From: Alphaproteobacteria bacterium
GTDB lineage: Bacteria; Pseudomonadota; Alphaproteobacteria; GCA-2731375
Length of the DNA stretch: 64,000 nucleotides
Direction of reading: 5' to 3'
NCBI GenBank assembly: GCA_021776235.1
Contig: JAJFGG010000121.1
Location: 18,318 to 82,317 of the forward strand
Below, piece after piece: positions 17,397 to 26,821 of the stretch. The position numbers and the translations under genes were made by a program. How positions within the stretch are numbered: the stretch's first letter is position 1; the number at the start of each line of letters is the position of its first letter. The notes beneath the pieces are model-generated. The model did no database searches. It worked only from the letters and a program-made list of their open reading frames with translations, and had not been told where the DNA came from.

Positions 17397-18968
17397 TCAA
17401 CTCGTCCTGAACATTTGCAGCATGCGTTGCGTGACGACAAAGCCCCCTGCAATGTTGATGGTGGCAAGCACGATGGCCGCAGTTGCCAGGACGACCACAG
17501 TGAGGGATGAATCGGACACCATGAGCAAAGGTCCCAGTACGACAATACCGCTGATCGCGTTGGTGACGCTCATCAGTGGTGTATGCAGGGCGGGCGCCAC
17601 GTTCCAGATGACCTGCCAGCCAACGAAGCAGGACAGCACGAAGATGGTAAAATGAACCATGAAGGACGCCGGTGCGTAGAGGCCAATGCCATAAAGGATG
17701 GCGCCGCCAACCAACATCGTGATCGCCGATCTGATGCCGTCGTTCAACCCCTTATCCTTCACCTCCACCTCCGGGCCTGCTTGGCCGCCGGCTGCCGCCG
17801 GCGGTGGGGCTGCCGTGGCGGGCGCTTTCGTGGCGGGCGGCGGCCAGGTCAATTCGCCGGCCATCAGGATCGTGGCCCCGCGGATCATCTCGTCACCCAT
17901 ATCGACGTTGATGCTCCCGTCCGCTTCCGATGTCAGTTCGTCGACCAGATGAAAGACGTTGTTGGCATAGAGCAGGCTGGATTGTTCGGCCATGCGGCTG
18001 GGCAGATCAGTATGGCCGATGATCGATACACCGTGGCGCACGACGACCTCGCCGGGCTCGGTCAGTTCGCAATTGCCGCCCTGTTCGGCGGCCAGATCGA
18101 CAATAACGGAACCTTCGCGCATGCTTTGCACCATGCTCGCGGTTATCAATTTGGGGGCCGGCTTGCCGGGGATCAGCGCCGTTGTAACGATAACGTCCAC
18201 CTCCATTGCCTGATGCGCGAACAAATCCATCTCGGCCTCGATAAAGGCCGGGCTCATGACCTTGGCATAACCGCCTTCGCCACTGCCGTCTTCTTCGAAA
18301 TCAAGCTCCAGGAACTCGGCGCCCAGGCTTTCGATCTGCTGGCGCACCTCCAGGCGGGTGTCGAAGGCCCGCACCACGGCGCCCAGTCGGCCGGCGGCAC
18401 CAATGGCGGCGAGACCGGCCACGCCCGCGCCGATGACCAACACTTTGGCCGGCGCCATACTGCCGGCGGCGGTCGTCTGGCCGCCAAAGAACCGCCCGAA
18501 TAGGGCCGTTGCCTCGACCACCGCGCGGTAACCGGCGATGTTGGCCATGGAACTCAAGGCATCGCATTTTTGCGCCCGGGAGATCCGCGGTATGGCGTCC
18601 ATGGCCAGAACCGTGGCATTGCGCGCCTGCAGCCGTTGCAGCAGGTCGGGGTTCTGCGCCGGTAAGATGAAGCTGATGATGTGTCCGCCAGGCCTGAGCA
18701 GCTCCGCCTCGTGTGCGCCGTGGGTCGGATGCGGTTCCGGCGGACGCACCTTGAGGACCAGGTCGGCCTGCTCCCAGACCGCGCGGCCGTCCGGTAAGAC
18801 GTTTGCGCCGGCTTCGCGAAAAGCGTCGTCGGTAATATTCGCCATGCCGCCGGCGCCGGCCTCGACCACGACGGAATGCCCCAGCTTCAGCAGTCGTTCC
18901 GCAGATTGCGGTGTAACGGCCACGCGATGTTCGTCGTGGTGAATTTCCTTGGGTACGCCGATCAGCAT
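17397..18968 (-). CDS. pntA: NAD(P) transhydrogenase subunit alpha (fused domain I plus membrane part)
   Basis: A 523-residue alpha subunit of the E. coli type, with the NAD-binding domain I (about residues 1-380; [56 protein letters not shown]) joined through an Ala/Pro-rich linker (about 385-405) to four membrane helices. Many alphaproteobacteria split this into PntAA and PntAB; here it is one chain. A strong AGGGGGGCAGG site precedes the ATG. The complex supplies NADPH for biosynthesis. Confidence 0.95.
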   Translation of the reverse strand: MLIGVPKEIHHDEHRVAVTPQSAERLLKLGHSVVVEAGAGGMANITDDAFREAGANVLPDGRAVWEQADLVLKVRPPEPHPTHGAHEAELLRPGGHIISFILPAQNPDLLQRLQARNATVLAMDAIPRISRAQKCDALSSMANIAGYRAVVEATALFGRFFGGQTTAAGSMAPAKVLVIGAGVAGLAAIGAAGRLGAVVRAFDTRLEVRQQIESLGAEFLELDFEEDGSGEGGYAKVMSPAFIEAEMDLFAHQAMEVDVIVTTALIPGKPAPKLITASMVQSMREGSVIVDLAAEQGGNCELTEPGEVVVRHGVSIIGHTDLPSRMAEQSSLLYANNVFHLVDELTSEADGSINVDMGDEMIRGATILMAGELTWPPPATKAPATAAPPPAAAGGQAGPEVEVKDKGLNDGIRSAITMLVGGAILYGIGLYAPASFMVHFTIFVLSCFVGWQVIWNVAPALHTPLMSVTNAISGIVVLGPLLMVSDSSLTVVVLATAAIVLATINIAGGFVVTQRMLQMFRTS

Positions 18969-19036
18969 TACCTGCCCCCCTGTTCAGCAGCCAAGAGACT
19001 AGAGCATTTCCGGGCTATTGTCGCTGCGCCGTTGAA

Positions 19037-19972
19037 TTAGGGCAGAAACGCCGCCAGGCCGCGCCGGATGTCGAATTTTGGCTTGTAACCCAGAACCTCG
19101 CGGGCCCGGCTGATATCCAGGGCGCCTTTCCGTACGCAATCCACGCTGAAACTTTCATCGCCGTGGCGGTAGGGCGCGTTGCCGACGCTGAGTTGCGCGC
19201 CTGGAACCATCTCGCCGACCATATCGGCGATCTGCAGCAGGCTGACGCCCTGGCCGGAGCCGACATTGTAGGCATCGTAAGGATGCGCCGCCTTGTCGAT
19301 GGCCAGCACGGCGGCGTCCACCACATCATCAACATAGGTGTGATCGCAGATGAAATCCGCGCCGAAGGGCTGATGAAAAGGGCGGCCCGCCAGAGCGGCG
19401 TCAATGAACGAATTGGGCACGCGGACACGGGGCAGGTCAGGGCCATAAACCCAGATGGCGCGCAGATGGATAACCTCCAGACCATGACGCTCCTTATAGC
19501 CACGGCCAAGATGCTCGACGGCCAGTTTGGAAACCCCGTAGGGGTGCAGCGGATTCTGCGGGTGATCCTCATCGATCATGGCTGATTTGAAAGGACCATA
19601 GGTCTCTTCCGAGCTCATATGCACCATACGCCGGGTGCCAAACAGACGCATGGCCTCCAACAAATTAATGCTGCCCTGGACATTGACCTCGAAAGTACGG
19701 ATCGGCGCCCGTACGGACGCAATGACCCCGACGATGGCCGCCGCGTGAAAGACGCAATCCGGGGGATCCTCGTGAAACAGCGCCATGACCGTCGGGCATT
19801 CGGTAATTTCGCCGATGACCAGGCGCACGTTTTCATACTGCCCGGCAACTTTTCGCAGGCCTGGCGATACGGCAATGTCGAACGCCGTCACGCGGTCACC
19901 CCGGGCCGCCAAGGCGCCAACAACAGCCGCGCCCACGAAACCGGCGGCGCCGGTCACCAAAATATGCGCCAT
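19037..19972 (-). CDS. NAD-dependent epimerase/dehydratase (extended SDR)
   Basis: A 311-residue extended short-chain dehydrogenase. It begins MAHILVTGAAGFVGAAVVGA (TGxxGxxG dinucleotide motif) and has the catalytic MSSEETYGPF and YGVSK (YxxxK) motifs, as in UDP-glucose 4-epimerase-like enzymes. Substrate unknown; no sugar-pathway neighbours are present. The ATG at 19972 is chosen because the family motif begins there, although the frame is open to 20287 across the divergent gene. It is divergent from the nine-gene operon starting at 20057. Confidence 0.85.
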   Translation of the reverse strand: MAHILVTGAAGFVGAAVVGALAARGDRVTAFDIAVSPGLRKVAGQYENVRLVIGEITECPTVMALFHEDPPDCVFHAAAIVGVIASVRAPIRTFEVNVQGSINLLEAMRLFGTRRMVHMSSEETYGPFKSAMIDEDHPQNPLHPYGVSKLAVEHLGRGYKERHGLEVIHLRAIWVYGPDLPRVRVPNSFIDAALAGRPFHQPFGADFICDHTYVDDVVDAAVLAIDKAAHPYDAYNVGSGQGVSLLQIADMVGEMVPGAQLSVGNAPYRHGDESFSVDCVRKGALDISRAREVLGYKPKFDIRRGLAAFLP

Positions 19973-20056
19973 CTTCGAACCAGCCCTTTTTATTGCCGCC
20001 TTTGAATGCGATGATTTACGTCGAAAATAACATAATCCAACCCGGGAGAGCGAGTG

Positions 20057-20365
20057 ATGGCGAACAAGAAAACCCCCTATGAACTGATCCCTCAGTTGGG
20101 CAAACTGCGCGACGAGGTGCTGTTCGGCGATGTCTGGGAACAGCCCGAGCTGTCGAAGCGCGACCGCAGCCTGGCCACCGTGGCCGTGCTGATCGCGCTG
20201 TACCGCACCGAGGAGCTTCGCGGCCATATGGCCCGCGCGGTGGCAAATGGCGTCACCAGGGAAGAGCTGTTTGGCTTGATCACCCATCTTGCCTTCTATT
20301 CGGGCTGGCCGACGGCGGTCAACGCGGGCCGGGTGGCGCTGGAAATTTTCGAAGATCAGAAGTAG
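20057..20365 (+). CDS. Carboxymuconolactone decarboxylase family protein (small form)
   Basis: A 102-residue all-helical protein of the CMD/AhpD fold. Typical segments are KRDRSLATVAVLIAL, ELRGHMARAVANGVT and LITHLAFYSGWPTAVNA. It lacks the CxxC pair of AhpD peroxidases, so a decarboxylase or lactone-related role like 4-carboxymuconolactone decarboxylase is more likely than redox activity. First gene of a nine-gene plus-strand operon; GGGAGAG lies upstream. Next gene starts 12 bases after its stop. Confidence 0.88.
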   Translation: MANKKTPYELIPQLGKLRDEVLFGDVWEQPELSKRDRSLATVAVLIALYRTEELRGHMARAVANGVTREELFGLITHLAFYSGWPTAVNAGRVALEIFEDQK

Positions 20366-20377
20366 GGCACAGGACAG

Positions 20378-21310
20378 ATGACAAAGATCGGATTTATCGG
20401 CCTCGGCACCATGGGCGCCTCATTCGCCAGCAACCTGATCAAGGCCGGCATGGAGGTCACCGTACACGACATCCATCGCCAGGTCGCCGAGCCGCATCTG
20501 GCGGCCGGCGCCTCCTGGGCCGATACGCCGCGGGAACTGGCGGCGGCATCGGACGTCATCATGACCTCGCTGCCCGGCCCACCCGAGGTGGAGGCGGTAG
20601 CCCTGGACGATAGCGATGGCCTGATCGCGGGCATGCGGCCCGGCGCGGTGTTGTTTGATCTGTCCACCAACTCGCCCACCATGGTCCGCCACATCCATGC
20701 GGTCCTGGCCGCCAGGGGTCTGCACTGTCTGGACGCACCGGTCAGCGGCGGACCCAAGGGCGCGGCCTCGGGCAAGCTGGCGATCTGGGTGGGCGGCGAT
20801 AAAGAGATATTCGAGGCCCATCGCGGGGCCTTGGATACCCTGGGTGATCAGATCCGCTATATCGGCCCCATCGGCGCCGGCGCCGTGGCCAAGCTGGTGC
20901 ACAATGCCGCCGGCTACGCCATCCAGACGGCCCTGGCGGAAGTCTTCTCCGTCGGGGTTAAGGCCGGTGTTGACCCCCTGGCCCTGTTCGAGGCCGTCCG
21001 CCAGGGGGCGCGGGGGCGGCAACGGACCTTCGATAGCCTGCAGGACCATTACCTTATCAATCAATACGACCCGGCGGATTTCGCCCTGCGCCTGGCCCAC
21101 AAGGACGTCTCCCTGGCGGCCGAATTGGGACGCGATTACGGTGTGCCCATGCGCCTGATCAATCAGACCGTGGCGGAAATGACCGAAGCCCTGGGCCGGG
21201 GCTGGGGTGACCGGGATTCCCGCGTCTCCATGCTGTTGCAACAGGAGCGCGCCGGTGTTGATTTCACGGTCGATCCCAAGGATGTCAAAGCGGTACTGGA
21301 TGCCGATTAG
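20378..21310 (+). CDS. 3-hydroxyisobutyrate dehydrogenase-like oxidoreductase
   Basis: A 310-residue beta-hydroxyacid dehydrogenase. Visible are the N-terminal Rossmann motif IGFIGLGTMGASFASNL, the substrate loop DAPVSGGPKGAASGKLAI and the catalytic Lys region GAGAVAKLVHNAAGY. The family oxidises 3-hydroxyisobutyrate, tartronate semialdehyde or related 3-hydroxy acids with NAD(P)+. Inside this catabolic operon it may reduce or oxidise a short hydroxy acid made from the main substrate; which one is unknown. Confidence 0.88.
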   Translation: MTKIGFIGLGTMGASFASNLIKAGMEVTVHDIHRQVAEPHLAAGASWADTPRELAAASDVIMTSLPGPPEVEAVALDDSDGLIAGMRPGAVLFDLSTNSPTMVRHIHAVLAARGLHCLDAPVSGGPKGAASGKLAIWVGGDKEIFEAHRGALDTLGDQIRYIGPIGAGAVAKLVHNAAGYAIQTALAEVFSVGVKAGVDPLALFEAVRQGARGRQRTFDSLQDHYLINQYDPADFALRLAHKDVSLAAELGRDYGVPMRLINQTVAEMTEALGRGWGDRDSRVSMLLQQERAGVDFTVDPKDVKAVLDAD

Positions 21311-21333
21311 CCACAGCGGAAGAGGATCGTTCC

Positions 21334-22437
21334 ATGCCAGCACGAACAACGCCGCCGTTCCGCGCCGATCACGTGGGCAGCCTGTTGCGCCCGGCCGCCC
21401 TGCACGCGGCGCGTGGCCAGGCGGCCCGGGGCGAGATCAGCGCCGCGGCATTGCGCGCGGTTGAAGACAGCGCCATCCGCGAGGTGGTGACCCTGCAGGA
21501 GGAGATCGGCCTGCAGGTTGTCAGTGACGGCGAATTCCGCCGTACCTGGTGGCATTTCGATTTCCTCAGCGGTTTCGACGGTTTTGAACTGGGCGAACCG
21601 CTGGAAAAGGGCACGTTTCAGGGCAGTGACGAACAACCACCCCGGGCCATGATCACTGGCAAACTGGGCCGCTCCCAACCGGTCATGGTCGACCATTTCA
21701 GCTATCTGAACGGTTTGACGGAACGGACGGCCAAGTTCACCGTGCCCGGCCCCAGCATGGCGCATTTCCGCGCCGGGCGCGAGGGCATCTCGGAGACGGT
21801 CTATCCCGACCTGGCGGCCTTTTGGGATGATCTGACCGCCGCCTATCGGGCTGAGCTGGGCGATCTGGCGGCCCAGGGTTGCCGCTATCTGCAGCTCGAC
21901 GATATCTCCTATGCCTATCTGTGCGACGTTGATATTCGCGAAAACCTCAAGGGCAAGGGCGAGGATGCGGACGGGTTGGCCTTGACCTACGCCAATGCCC
22001 TGAACGACGCCATCAGGGACCTGCCGGACAGCGTGACCACAGCAATGCACATGTGCCGGGGCAACTTTCAAAGCGCCTGGGCCGCCCAGGGCGGCTATGA
22101 GCCGGTGGCCGAAAGTGTCTTCAACACCGTCACCGTCGATGCCCTGTTCATGGAATATGACAGCGACCGGGCCGGCGGCTTCGAACCCCTGCGCTTCGTG
22201 CCCGACGACAAGGTCGTCGTCCTGGGCCTGGTCACCACAAAAACCCCGGAACTGGAGGCCAAGGACACCCTGAAACGCCGCATCGACGAGGCGGCGCAGT
22301 ATATCGATCTGGACCGCCTGTGCCTCAGCCCGCAATGCGGTTTCTCCTCGACCCACCATGGCAACAAGATCACGGTGGCGGACGAAATGGCCAAATTGCG
22401 CCTGGTGGTCGAAGTCGCCGAGGAGGTCTGGGGTTAG
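21334..22437 (+). CDS. MetE-like cobalamin-independent methyltransferase, single catalytic domain
   Basis: A 367-residue protein matching only the catalytic barrel of cobalamin-independent methionine synthase. The zinc ligands are recognisable: His-x-Cys in AMHMCRGNF and the last Cys in LSPQCGFSS. Other family blocks are DHVGSLLRP, VVSDGEFRR and LQLDDISYAYL. Short MetE-like proteins of this kind include methyl- or alkyl-transfer enzymes acting on thiols rather than true methionine synthases. Being embedded in a degradation operon suggests it removes a methyl or alkyl group from the substrate or a pathway intermediate; that is inference. Confidence 0.85.
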   Translation: MPARTTPPFRADHVGSLLRPAALHAARGQAARGEISAAALRAVEDSAIREVVTLQEEIGLQVVSDGEFRRTWWHFDFLSGFDGFELGEPLEKGTFQGSDEQPPRAMITGKLGRSQPVMVDHFSYLNGLTERTAKFTVPGPSMAHFRAGREGISETVYPDLAAFWDDLTAAYRAELGDLAAQGCRYLQLDDISYAYLCDVDIRENLKGKGEDADGLALTYANALNDAIRDLPDSVTTAMHMCRGNFQSAWAAQGGYEPVAESVFNTVTVDALFMEYDSDRAGGFEPLRFVPDDKVVVLGLVTTKTPELEAKDTLKRRIDEAAQYIDLDRLCLSPQCGFSSTHHGNKITVADEMAKLRLVVEVAEEVWG

Positions 22438-22475
22438 GGGCCATCTGAACCTTCCCGATAGACAGGAGAAAAAAT

Positions 22476-23060
22476 ATGCCGGATCCGCATCTCAAGAAAA
22501 TTCCCAGGGCGGAGCTGCCCCAAAACCTGCAAACCCTGTGGGATGCCGCCATGCGCGACCGTGATGAAGCGGTGCTGATCGAAGTCGCGGGCAATGCGCC
22601 CGAAGTGCTGGATTGGTACTACGACAGCTTCTACGCCCGGATGTTTTTCCAGGGCCGAGTGGATACGCGGATTAAGCAACTGGCCCGGATGAAACTGTCC
22701 ACCATGCACGGCTGCGCCTTTTGCAACCGGGGCAATTCAAAGGCCGCCCTGGCCGATGGCGTCAGCCAGGAACAACTGGATGCCCTGTTTGATCCCAATA
22801 GTCCCCTGTTCGACGATCGGGAAAGGGCCGTCCTGCGCCTTTGTGAGGAAATGACCCTGGCCAACATGGACGGCTATATGGATCGCAGGCTGTATGACGC
22901 ACTCGGGGCCTATTTCGATGATGGCGAGATCTTCGAGCTGGGCGTTTGTCTTGCGGTTTTGGTCGGCATGGCAAAATTCCTCTTTGTCTTCGATCTGGTG
23001 TCCCGCGAAGACAACTGCCCGATTTCCCTGCCGTCCGCGGCGCCGGTCCCGGCGCAATAG
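22476..23060 (+). CDS. Carboxymuconolactone decarboxylase/AhpD-family protein with CxxC
   Basis: A 194-residue AhpD-fold protein with KQLARMKLSTMHGCAFCNRG, where the CAFC pair matches the redox cysteines of AhpD-like peroxidases. The C-terminal region (ELGVCLAVLVGMAKFLFVFD) is also typical. It is the second CMD-fold protein of the operon and differs from the first (20057) in having the Cys pair. It might protect against or reduce a peroxide made by the molybdenum hydroxylase encoded immediately downstream; inference only. A weak GACAGGAG site lies upstream. Confidence 0.87.
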   Translation: MPDPHLKKIPRAELPQNLQTLWDAAMRDRDEAVLIEVAGNAPEVLDWYYDSFYARMFFQGRVDTRIKQLARMKLSTMHGCAFCNRGNSKAALADGVSQEQLDALFDPNSPLFDDRERAVLRLCEEMTLANMDGYMDRRLYDALGAYFDDGEIFELGVCLAVLVGMAKFLFVFDLVSREDNCPISLPSAAPVPAQ

Positions 23061-23070
23061 GCCCGCGTAC

Positions 23071-23937
23071 ATGAAGGCGCCCGATTTTGACTATCGGCGG
23101 CCCGCGGATTTACCCGCGGCCCTTACACTGCTGGCCCGGCATGGCGCGGAGGCGTCCATAATCGCCGGCGGGCAGAGCCTGTTGCCCCTGCTCAACTTCC
23201 GTCTCGCCGCGCCGCAGCTGTTGATCGATATCGGCCGCCTGGGGGAATTGAAGCAACTGACCGAAGGGGACGGCCATATTGAAATCGGCGGTCTGCTGCG
23301 CCATTGCGATCTGGCGGCCAGCCCGTTGATTGCCCAGGCGTTGCCGCTGTTGCATCAGGCCATCGGCCATATCGCCCATCCGGCGGTGCGCCATCGCGGC
23401 ACCATTGGCGGCAGCCTGGCCATGGCCGATCCGGCAGGGGAACTGGCGGCCTGCTGTCTGGCCCTGGACGGCCAGTTCTCGTTACTGTCGGCCCGGGGGC
23501 AACGCTGGGTGGCGGCCGGGGATTTCTTTCAGGGCATCTATGAAACGGCCCTGGCGCCGGACGAGATATTGACGGCGGTCCGTCTGCCCAGGGGCGGGCC
23601 CGGCCGCATCAGTATTTTTGACGAAGTGGCCCGCCGCCGCGGCGATTTCGCCATGGCCGGCCTTGCCTTGGTGGCCGAGGCCTATAGCGGCACCCTGCAT
23701 GGGGTGCGTCTGGCCCTGCTGGGCGTCGCCGACCGAACCATCCTGGCGCCAAGCACCATGGCGTTGCTGGAAGCCGGGCCATTGGACCAGGCCCGCATTG
23801 AACAGGCCGTGGAACTGATCGCGGGCGAAGCCGACCCACCCGAGGATCCGGCCTACCCGCCGGCCTACCGACGCCATCTGGTTGGCGTCCTGCTGCGGCG
23901 GACCTTGCGGCGCATATTGGCGGAGGCCCCGGGATGA
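23071..23937 (+). CDS. Molybdenum hydroxylase FAD-binding subunit (CoxM/NdhF-like)
   Basis: A 288-residue medium subunit of a xanthine-oxidase-family enzyme. FAD-binding blocks IIAGGQSLLPLLNFRLA and RHRGTIGGSLAMADPAGE are present. It passes electrons from the 2Fe-2S subunit to its acceptor. The ATG at 23071 lies 10 bases after the AhpD-like gene; its stop overlaps the start of the 2Fe-2S subunit by four bases (ATGA). With the next two genes it encodes a complete three-subunit enzyme in the order M-S-L. Confidence 0.92.
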   Translation: MKAPDFDYRRPADLPAALTLLARHGAEASIIAGGQSLLPLLNFRLAAPQLLIDIGRLGELKQLTEGDGHIEIGGLLRHCDLAASPLIAQALPLLHQAIGHIAHPAVRHRGTIGGSLAMADPAGELAACCLALDGQFSLLSARGQRWVAAGDFFQGIYETALAPDEILTAVRLPRGGPGRISIFDEVARRRGDFAMAGLALVAEAYSGTLHGVRLALLGVADRTILAPSTMALLEAGPLDQARIEQAVELIAGEADPPEDPAYPPAYRRHLVGVLLRRTLRRILAEAPG

Positions 23938-24431
23938 ACGCAAAATCGCGGCGCATTGCCCTAACGGTAAATGGCGAAGCGGTGGCGCGCGAAGTACCGG
24001 TGCGGTTGAACCTGGTCGATTTTCTGCGCCATGATCTGGGCTTCACCGGCAGCCATGTGGGTTGCGAACAGGGCGCCTGCGGAGCCTGCACCGTGCTGTT
24101 GGACGATCAGACCGTGCGCGGCTGCCTGGTGCTTGCGGTGCAGGCCGATGGCTGTGCCGTGCAAACCATCGAAGGCACCAGCAACAATGACAATGGCCTG
24201 ATGGCGGATCTGCAGGAGATGTTTCTTTCGCTGAACGCCCTGCAATGTGGCTTCTGCACCCCCGGCATGTTGCTGAGCGCGCAAGAATTGCTGCGGGCCA
24301 ATCCCCGCCCCAGCCGCGAAGAGATCCGCGATTACCTCTCGGGCAACTTCTGCCGCTGCACCGGCTATCAGGCCATCGTCGATGCGGTCGCGGCCGTGGC
24401 CCGGGCCCGGCACGAAGAGCCCCGCCCATGA
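23934..24431 (+). CDS. Molybdenum hydroxylase 2Fe-2S subunit (CoxS-like)
   Basis: A 165-residue small subunit with both clusters: a plant-type ferredoxin site in GCEQGACGACTVLL with the last Cys in VRGC, and the alpha-helical site in LQCGFCTPGML plus NFCRCTGY. It relays electrons from the molybdenum centre to FAD. It overlaps its neighbours on both sides by ATGA, so the three subunits are made in fixed ratio. Confidence 0.95.
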   Translation: MNAKSRRIALTVNGEAVAREVPVRLNLVDFLRHDLGFTGSHVGCEQGACGACTVLLDDQTVRGCLVLAVQADGCAVQTIEGTSNNDNGLMADLQEMFLSLNALQCGFCTPGMLLSAQELLRANPRPSREEIRDYLSGNFCRCTGYQAIVDAVAAVARARHEEPRP

Positions 24432-26767
24432 GTATCGGCGCCGAAGTACCCCGGGACCGGGCCAAGCGATTATTGTCCGGCCGGGGCAAATTTGTCGATG
24501 ACATCGATCTGCCGCGCCTGCTGCACCTGGCCTTTGTGCGCTGCCCCTATGCCCATGCCAGCATTGGCGCCATCGATGGCGCCGAAGCCATGGCCTTGCC
24601 GGGGGTCGTCGCGGTCCTGACGGCGGCGGATCTGGACGCCGCCGTGTCGTCCTGGCGGGCGGCGCACAAACTATTTCCAGGCATGGCGGCGCCGGAGCAG
24701 TCGGCCCTGGCCCGCGGCGTAGCCCGCTGGCAGGGCGAAGCGGTCGCCGGCGTGCTGGGCGAAAGCCGCGCCCTTGCCGAAGATGGCGCCGAACGGGTTT
24801 CCGTCGATTGGCAGGAGCTGCCCGCCGTCATGGATGCAAACCAGGCCCTGGCGCCGGAGGCCCCGGTTCTGCACGGGGACATGGCGAATAATCTGGCATA
24901 CACGGCGGAGGTCACGGCGGGCGATACAGAGGCGGCGTTCGAAGCGGCGGCGCATGTGGTGGAAGAGCATTTCCGCTTTCACCGCCACAGCGGCATCAGT
25001 CTGGAACCGCGCGGCATCATTGCCGAATTCGAACCCGGGGAAGGCCGCCTGACCGTGCATCAATCGCATCAGACGCCGCACCAGCAACAGGACCTTTATG
25101 CCCGCCTGCTGGGCCTGCCCGAACACAAGGTCAGGGTCATCTGTCCCGATGTGGGCGGCGCGTTCGGCTTGAAACATCACCTGATGGCGGACGAACTGGT
25201 GGCCTGCGCCGCGGCCCGTCTGCTGGGCCGCCCGGTCAAATTTATCGCCGACCGTCTGGAGTCCTTCATGGCGGATGTGCATTGCCGGGATCACGAGGTC
25301 CGCGCCCGCATGGCCTTTTCCGGTTCGGGGGAAATTCTGGCGCTGCAGGTCGACGATCTTTTCAATGCCGGGGCCTATGGCCAGTACCCGCGCACCTCCA
25401 TCGCCGAGGGCAATCAGATCATGCGCCTGACGGGCGCCCCCTATGGCCACGGCAACTACCGGGCCGGCCTGCGCATGGCCTTCCTGAACAAGAGCATCCT
25501 GGGCCATATCCGTTCGGTCGGGCATCCCATTGCCTGCGCCGTGGCCGAGCGCCTGGTCGATCTTGGCGCCGCCGCCCTGGGCCTGGATCCGATCGCGGTC
25601 AGACGGCAGAACTATCTGCAGGGCGACGATTTTCCCAGAACCTCCGTCGGCGGTGTGGAGCTGGAAAATCTCTCCTTCAACGCCTGTCTGGACAAGGCGC
25701 TGGAGATCATCGATATGGCGCAGTTCCGCCGGGAACAGGCGGAACTGCGGGCGCGCAACGTTTATCGCGGTATTGGCATCGCCACCTTTGTCGAGTTGAC
25801 GGCCATCGGACCGGAATATTATGGCGAGGGCGGCCAGCATATCAGCGCCCAGGAAACCTGCCTGCTGCGCCTGGAAGCGTCCGGCACCATCCGCTGCTAT
25901 ACCGGCGCCACCGACCAGGGCCAGGGCATCGATACCGGCATCCAGCAGGTGGTCGCCGATGGCCTGGGCCTGGCCGTGCCCGATGTGGAGGTGATCAGCG
26001 GCGACAGCGCCCTGTGTCCCATGGGCGGCGGCTCGTGGGGTTCGCGCGGCGCGGCCCTGGCCGGGGAGGCGGCCATGCGCGCCGCCACCACCCTGCGGCG
26101 CAATATCCTGGCCATCGCAGGGAGTTTGCTGCAGAAAAACGCCGCCGATCTGACTATCGAGCAAGGCATCGTGCTGGATGCCACGACCGACAGCGCCCAT
26201 ATGGCGGTCTCCGAGATTGCCCGGATCGGCCATTTTCAGCCCTACAGCATTGCCGAGGATGTTACCGCGGACCTAACCGTGGTGGAACGTTATGCCTCCC
26301 GGGGCCGCCTGTTCCTGGCCGGCAACGGCCTGCAGATCGCCACGGTGGAGGTGGACATGGACACCGGCATCGTCACCCCGCTGCGCCATCTGGTGGTGCA
26401 CGACTGCGGCCGCATCCTGAACCCCCTTCTGGTCCGCGAACAGATCCGCGGCGGTGTCGTACAGGGCCTGGGCGCCGCGCTTTATGAAGAGCTGCGCTAT
26501 GACCCGGCCGGCCATCTGTTGACCGGCAGCTTCGCCGACTATCTGGTGCCCATGGCCGGCGAGATGCCCGATATCGAGGTCGCCCACATCGAAACCCCCA
26601 CCGAAACATCGGCCCTGGGCGCGAAAGGCGCCGGCGAGGCCGGCACCGCCGGCGCCGTGGGCGCCATTCTGAACGCGGTCAACGACGCCATTTCGCCCTT
26701 TGACGCCAGCATCGCGGAAACCCCCATCACGCCGCCAAGACTGTTGCGCGCCCTGGGCCGGTTTTAG
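24428..26767 (+). CDS. Molybdenum hydroxylase large (molybdopterin-binding) subunit
   Basis: A 779-residue catalytic subunit of the xanthine oxidase family. Typical blocks are GGAFGLKHHLMADE, the SWGSRGAAL region, DCGRILNPLLVREQIRGGVV and the C-terminal GAKGAGEAGTAGAVGAILNA with the catalytic Glu. The loop where CO dehydrogenases have AYRCSFR reads HIRSVGHP here, so this is not CO dehydrogenase; it more likely hydroxylates an N-heterocycle or aldehyde. Downstream hydantoinase genes support a heterocyclic or cyclic-amide substrate. The start at 24428 overlaps the small subunit by four bases. Confidence 0.93.
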   Translation: MSIGAEVPRDRAKRLLSGRGKFVDDIDLPRLLHLAFVRCPYAHASIGAIDGAEAMALPGVVAVLTAADLDAAVSSWRAAHKLFPGMAAPEQSALARGVARWQGEAVAGVLGESRALAEDGAERVSVDWQELPAVMDANQALAPEAPVLHGDMANNLAYTAEVTAGDTEAAFEAAAHVVEEHFRFHRHSGISLEPRGIIAEFEPGEGRLTVHQSHQTPHQQQDLYARLLGLPEHKVRVICPDVGGAFGLKHHLMADELVACAAARLLGRPVKFIADRLESFMADVHCRDHEVRARMAFSGSGEILALQVDDLFNAGAYGQYPRTSIAEGNQIMRLTGAPYGHGNYRAGLRMAFLNKSILGHIRSVGHPIACAVAERLVDLGAAALGLDPIAVRRQNYLQGDDFPRTSVGGVELENLSFNACLDKALEIIDMAQFRREQAELRARNVYRGIGIATFVELTAIGPEYYGEGGQHISAQETCLLRLEASGTIRCYTGATDQGQGIDTGIQQVVADGLGLAVPDVEVISGDSALCPMGGGSWGSRGAALAGEAAMRAATTLRRNILAIAGSLLQKNAADLTIEQGIVLDATTDSAHMAVSEIARIGHFQPYSIAEDVTADLTVVERYASRGRLFLAGNGLQIATVEVDMDTGIVTPLRHLVVHDCGRILNPLLVREQIRGGVVQGLGAALYEELRYDPAGHLLTGSFADYLVPMAGEMPDIEVAHIETPTETSALGAKGAGEAGTAGAVGAILNAVNDAISPFDASIAETPITPPRLLRALGRF

Positions 26768-26821
26768 GCGCATTGCCGGTCTGTCAGATGGAGCGCGCAA
26801 TGAACAAGGGAGACAGACTGC

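Noticed and set aside
20057..23060. Protocatechuate (beta-ketoadipate) pathway, suggested by CMD-family genes
   Set aside because: No dioxygenase, cycloisomerase or transferase of that pathway is present; the CMD fold alone is not diagnostic.
24428..26767. Aerobic CO dehydrogenase (CoxMSL) from the M-S-L subunit order
   Set aside because: The large subunit lacks the AYRCSFR active loop and reads HIRSVGHP there, so CO oxidation is unlikely.
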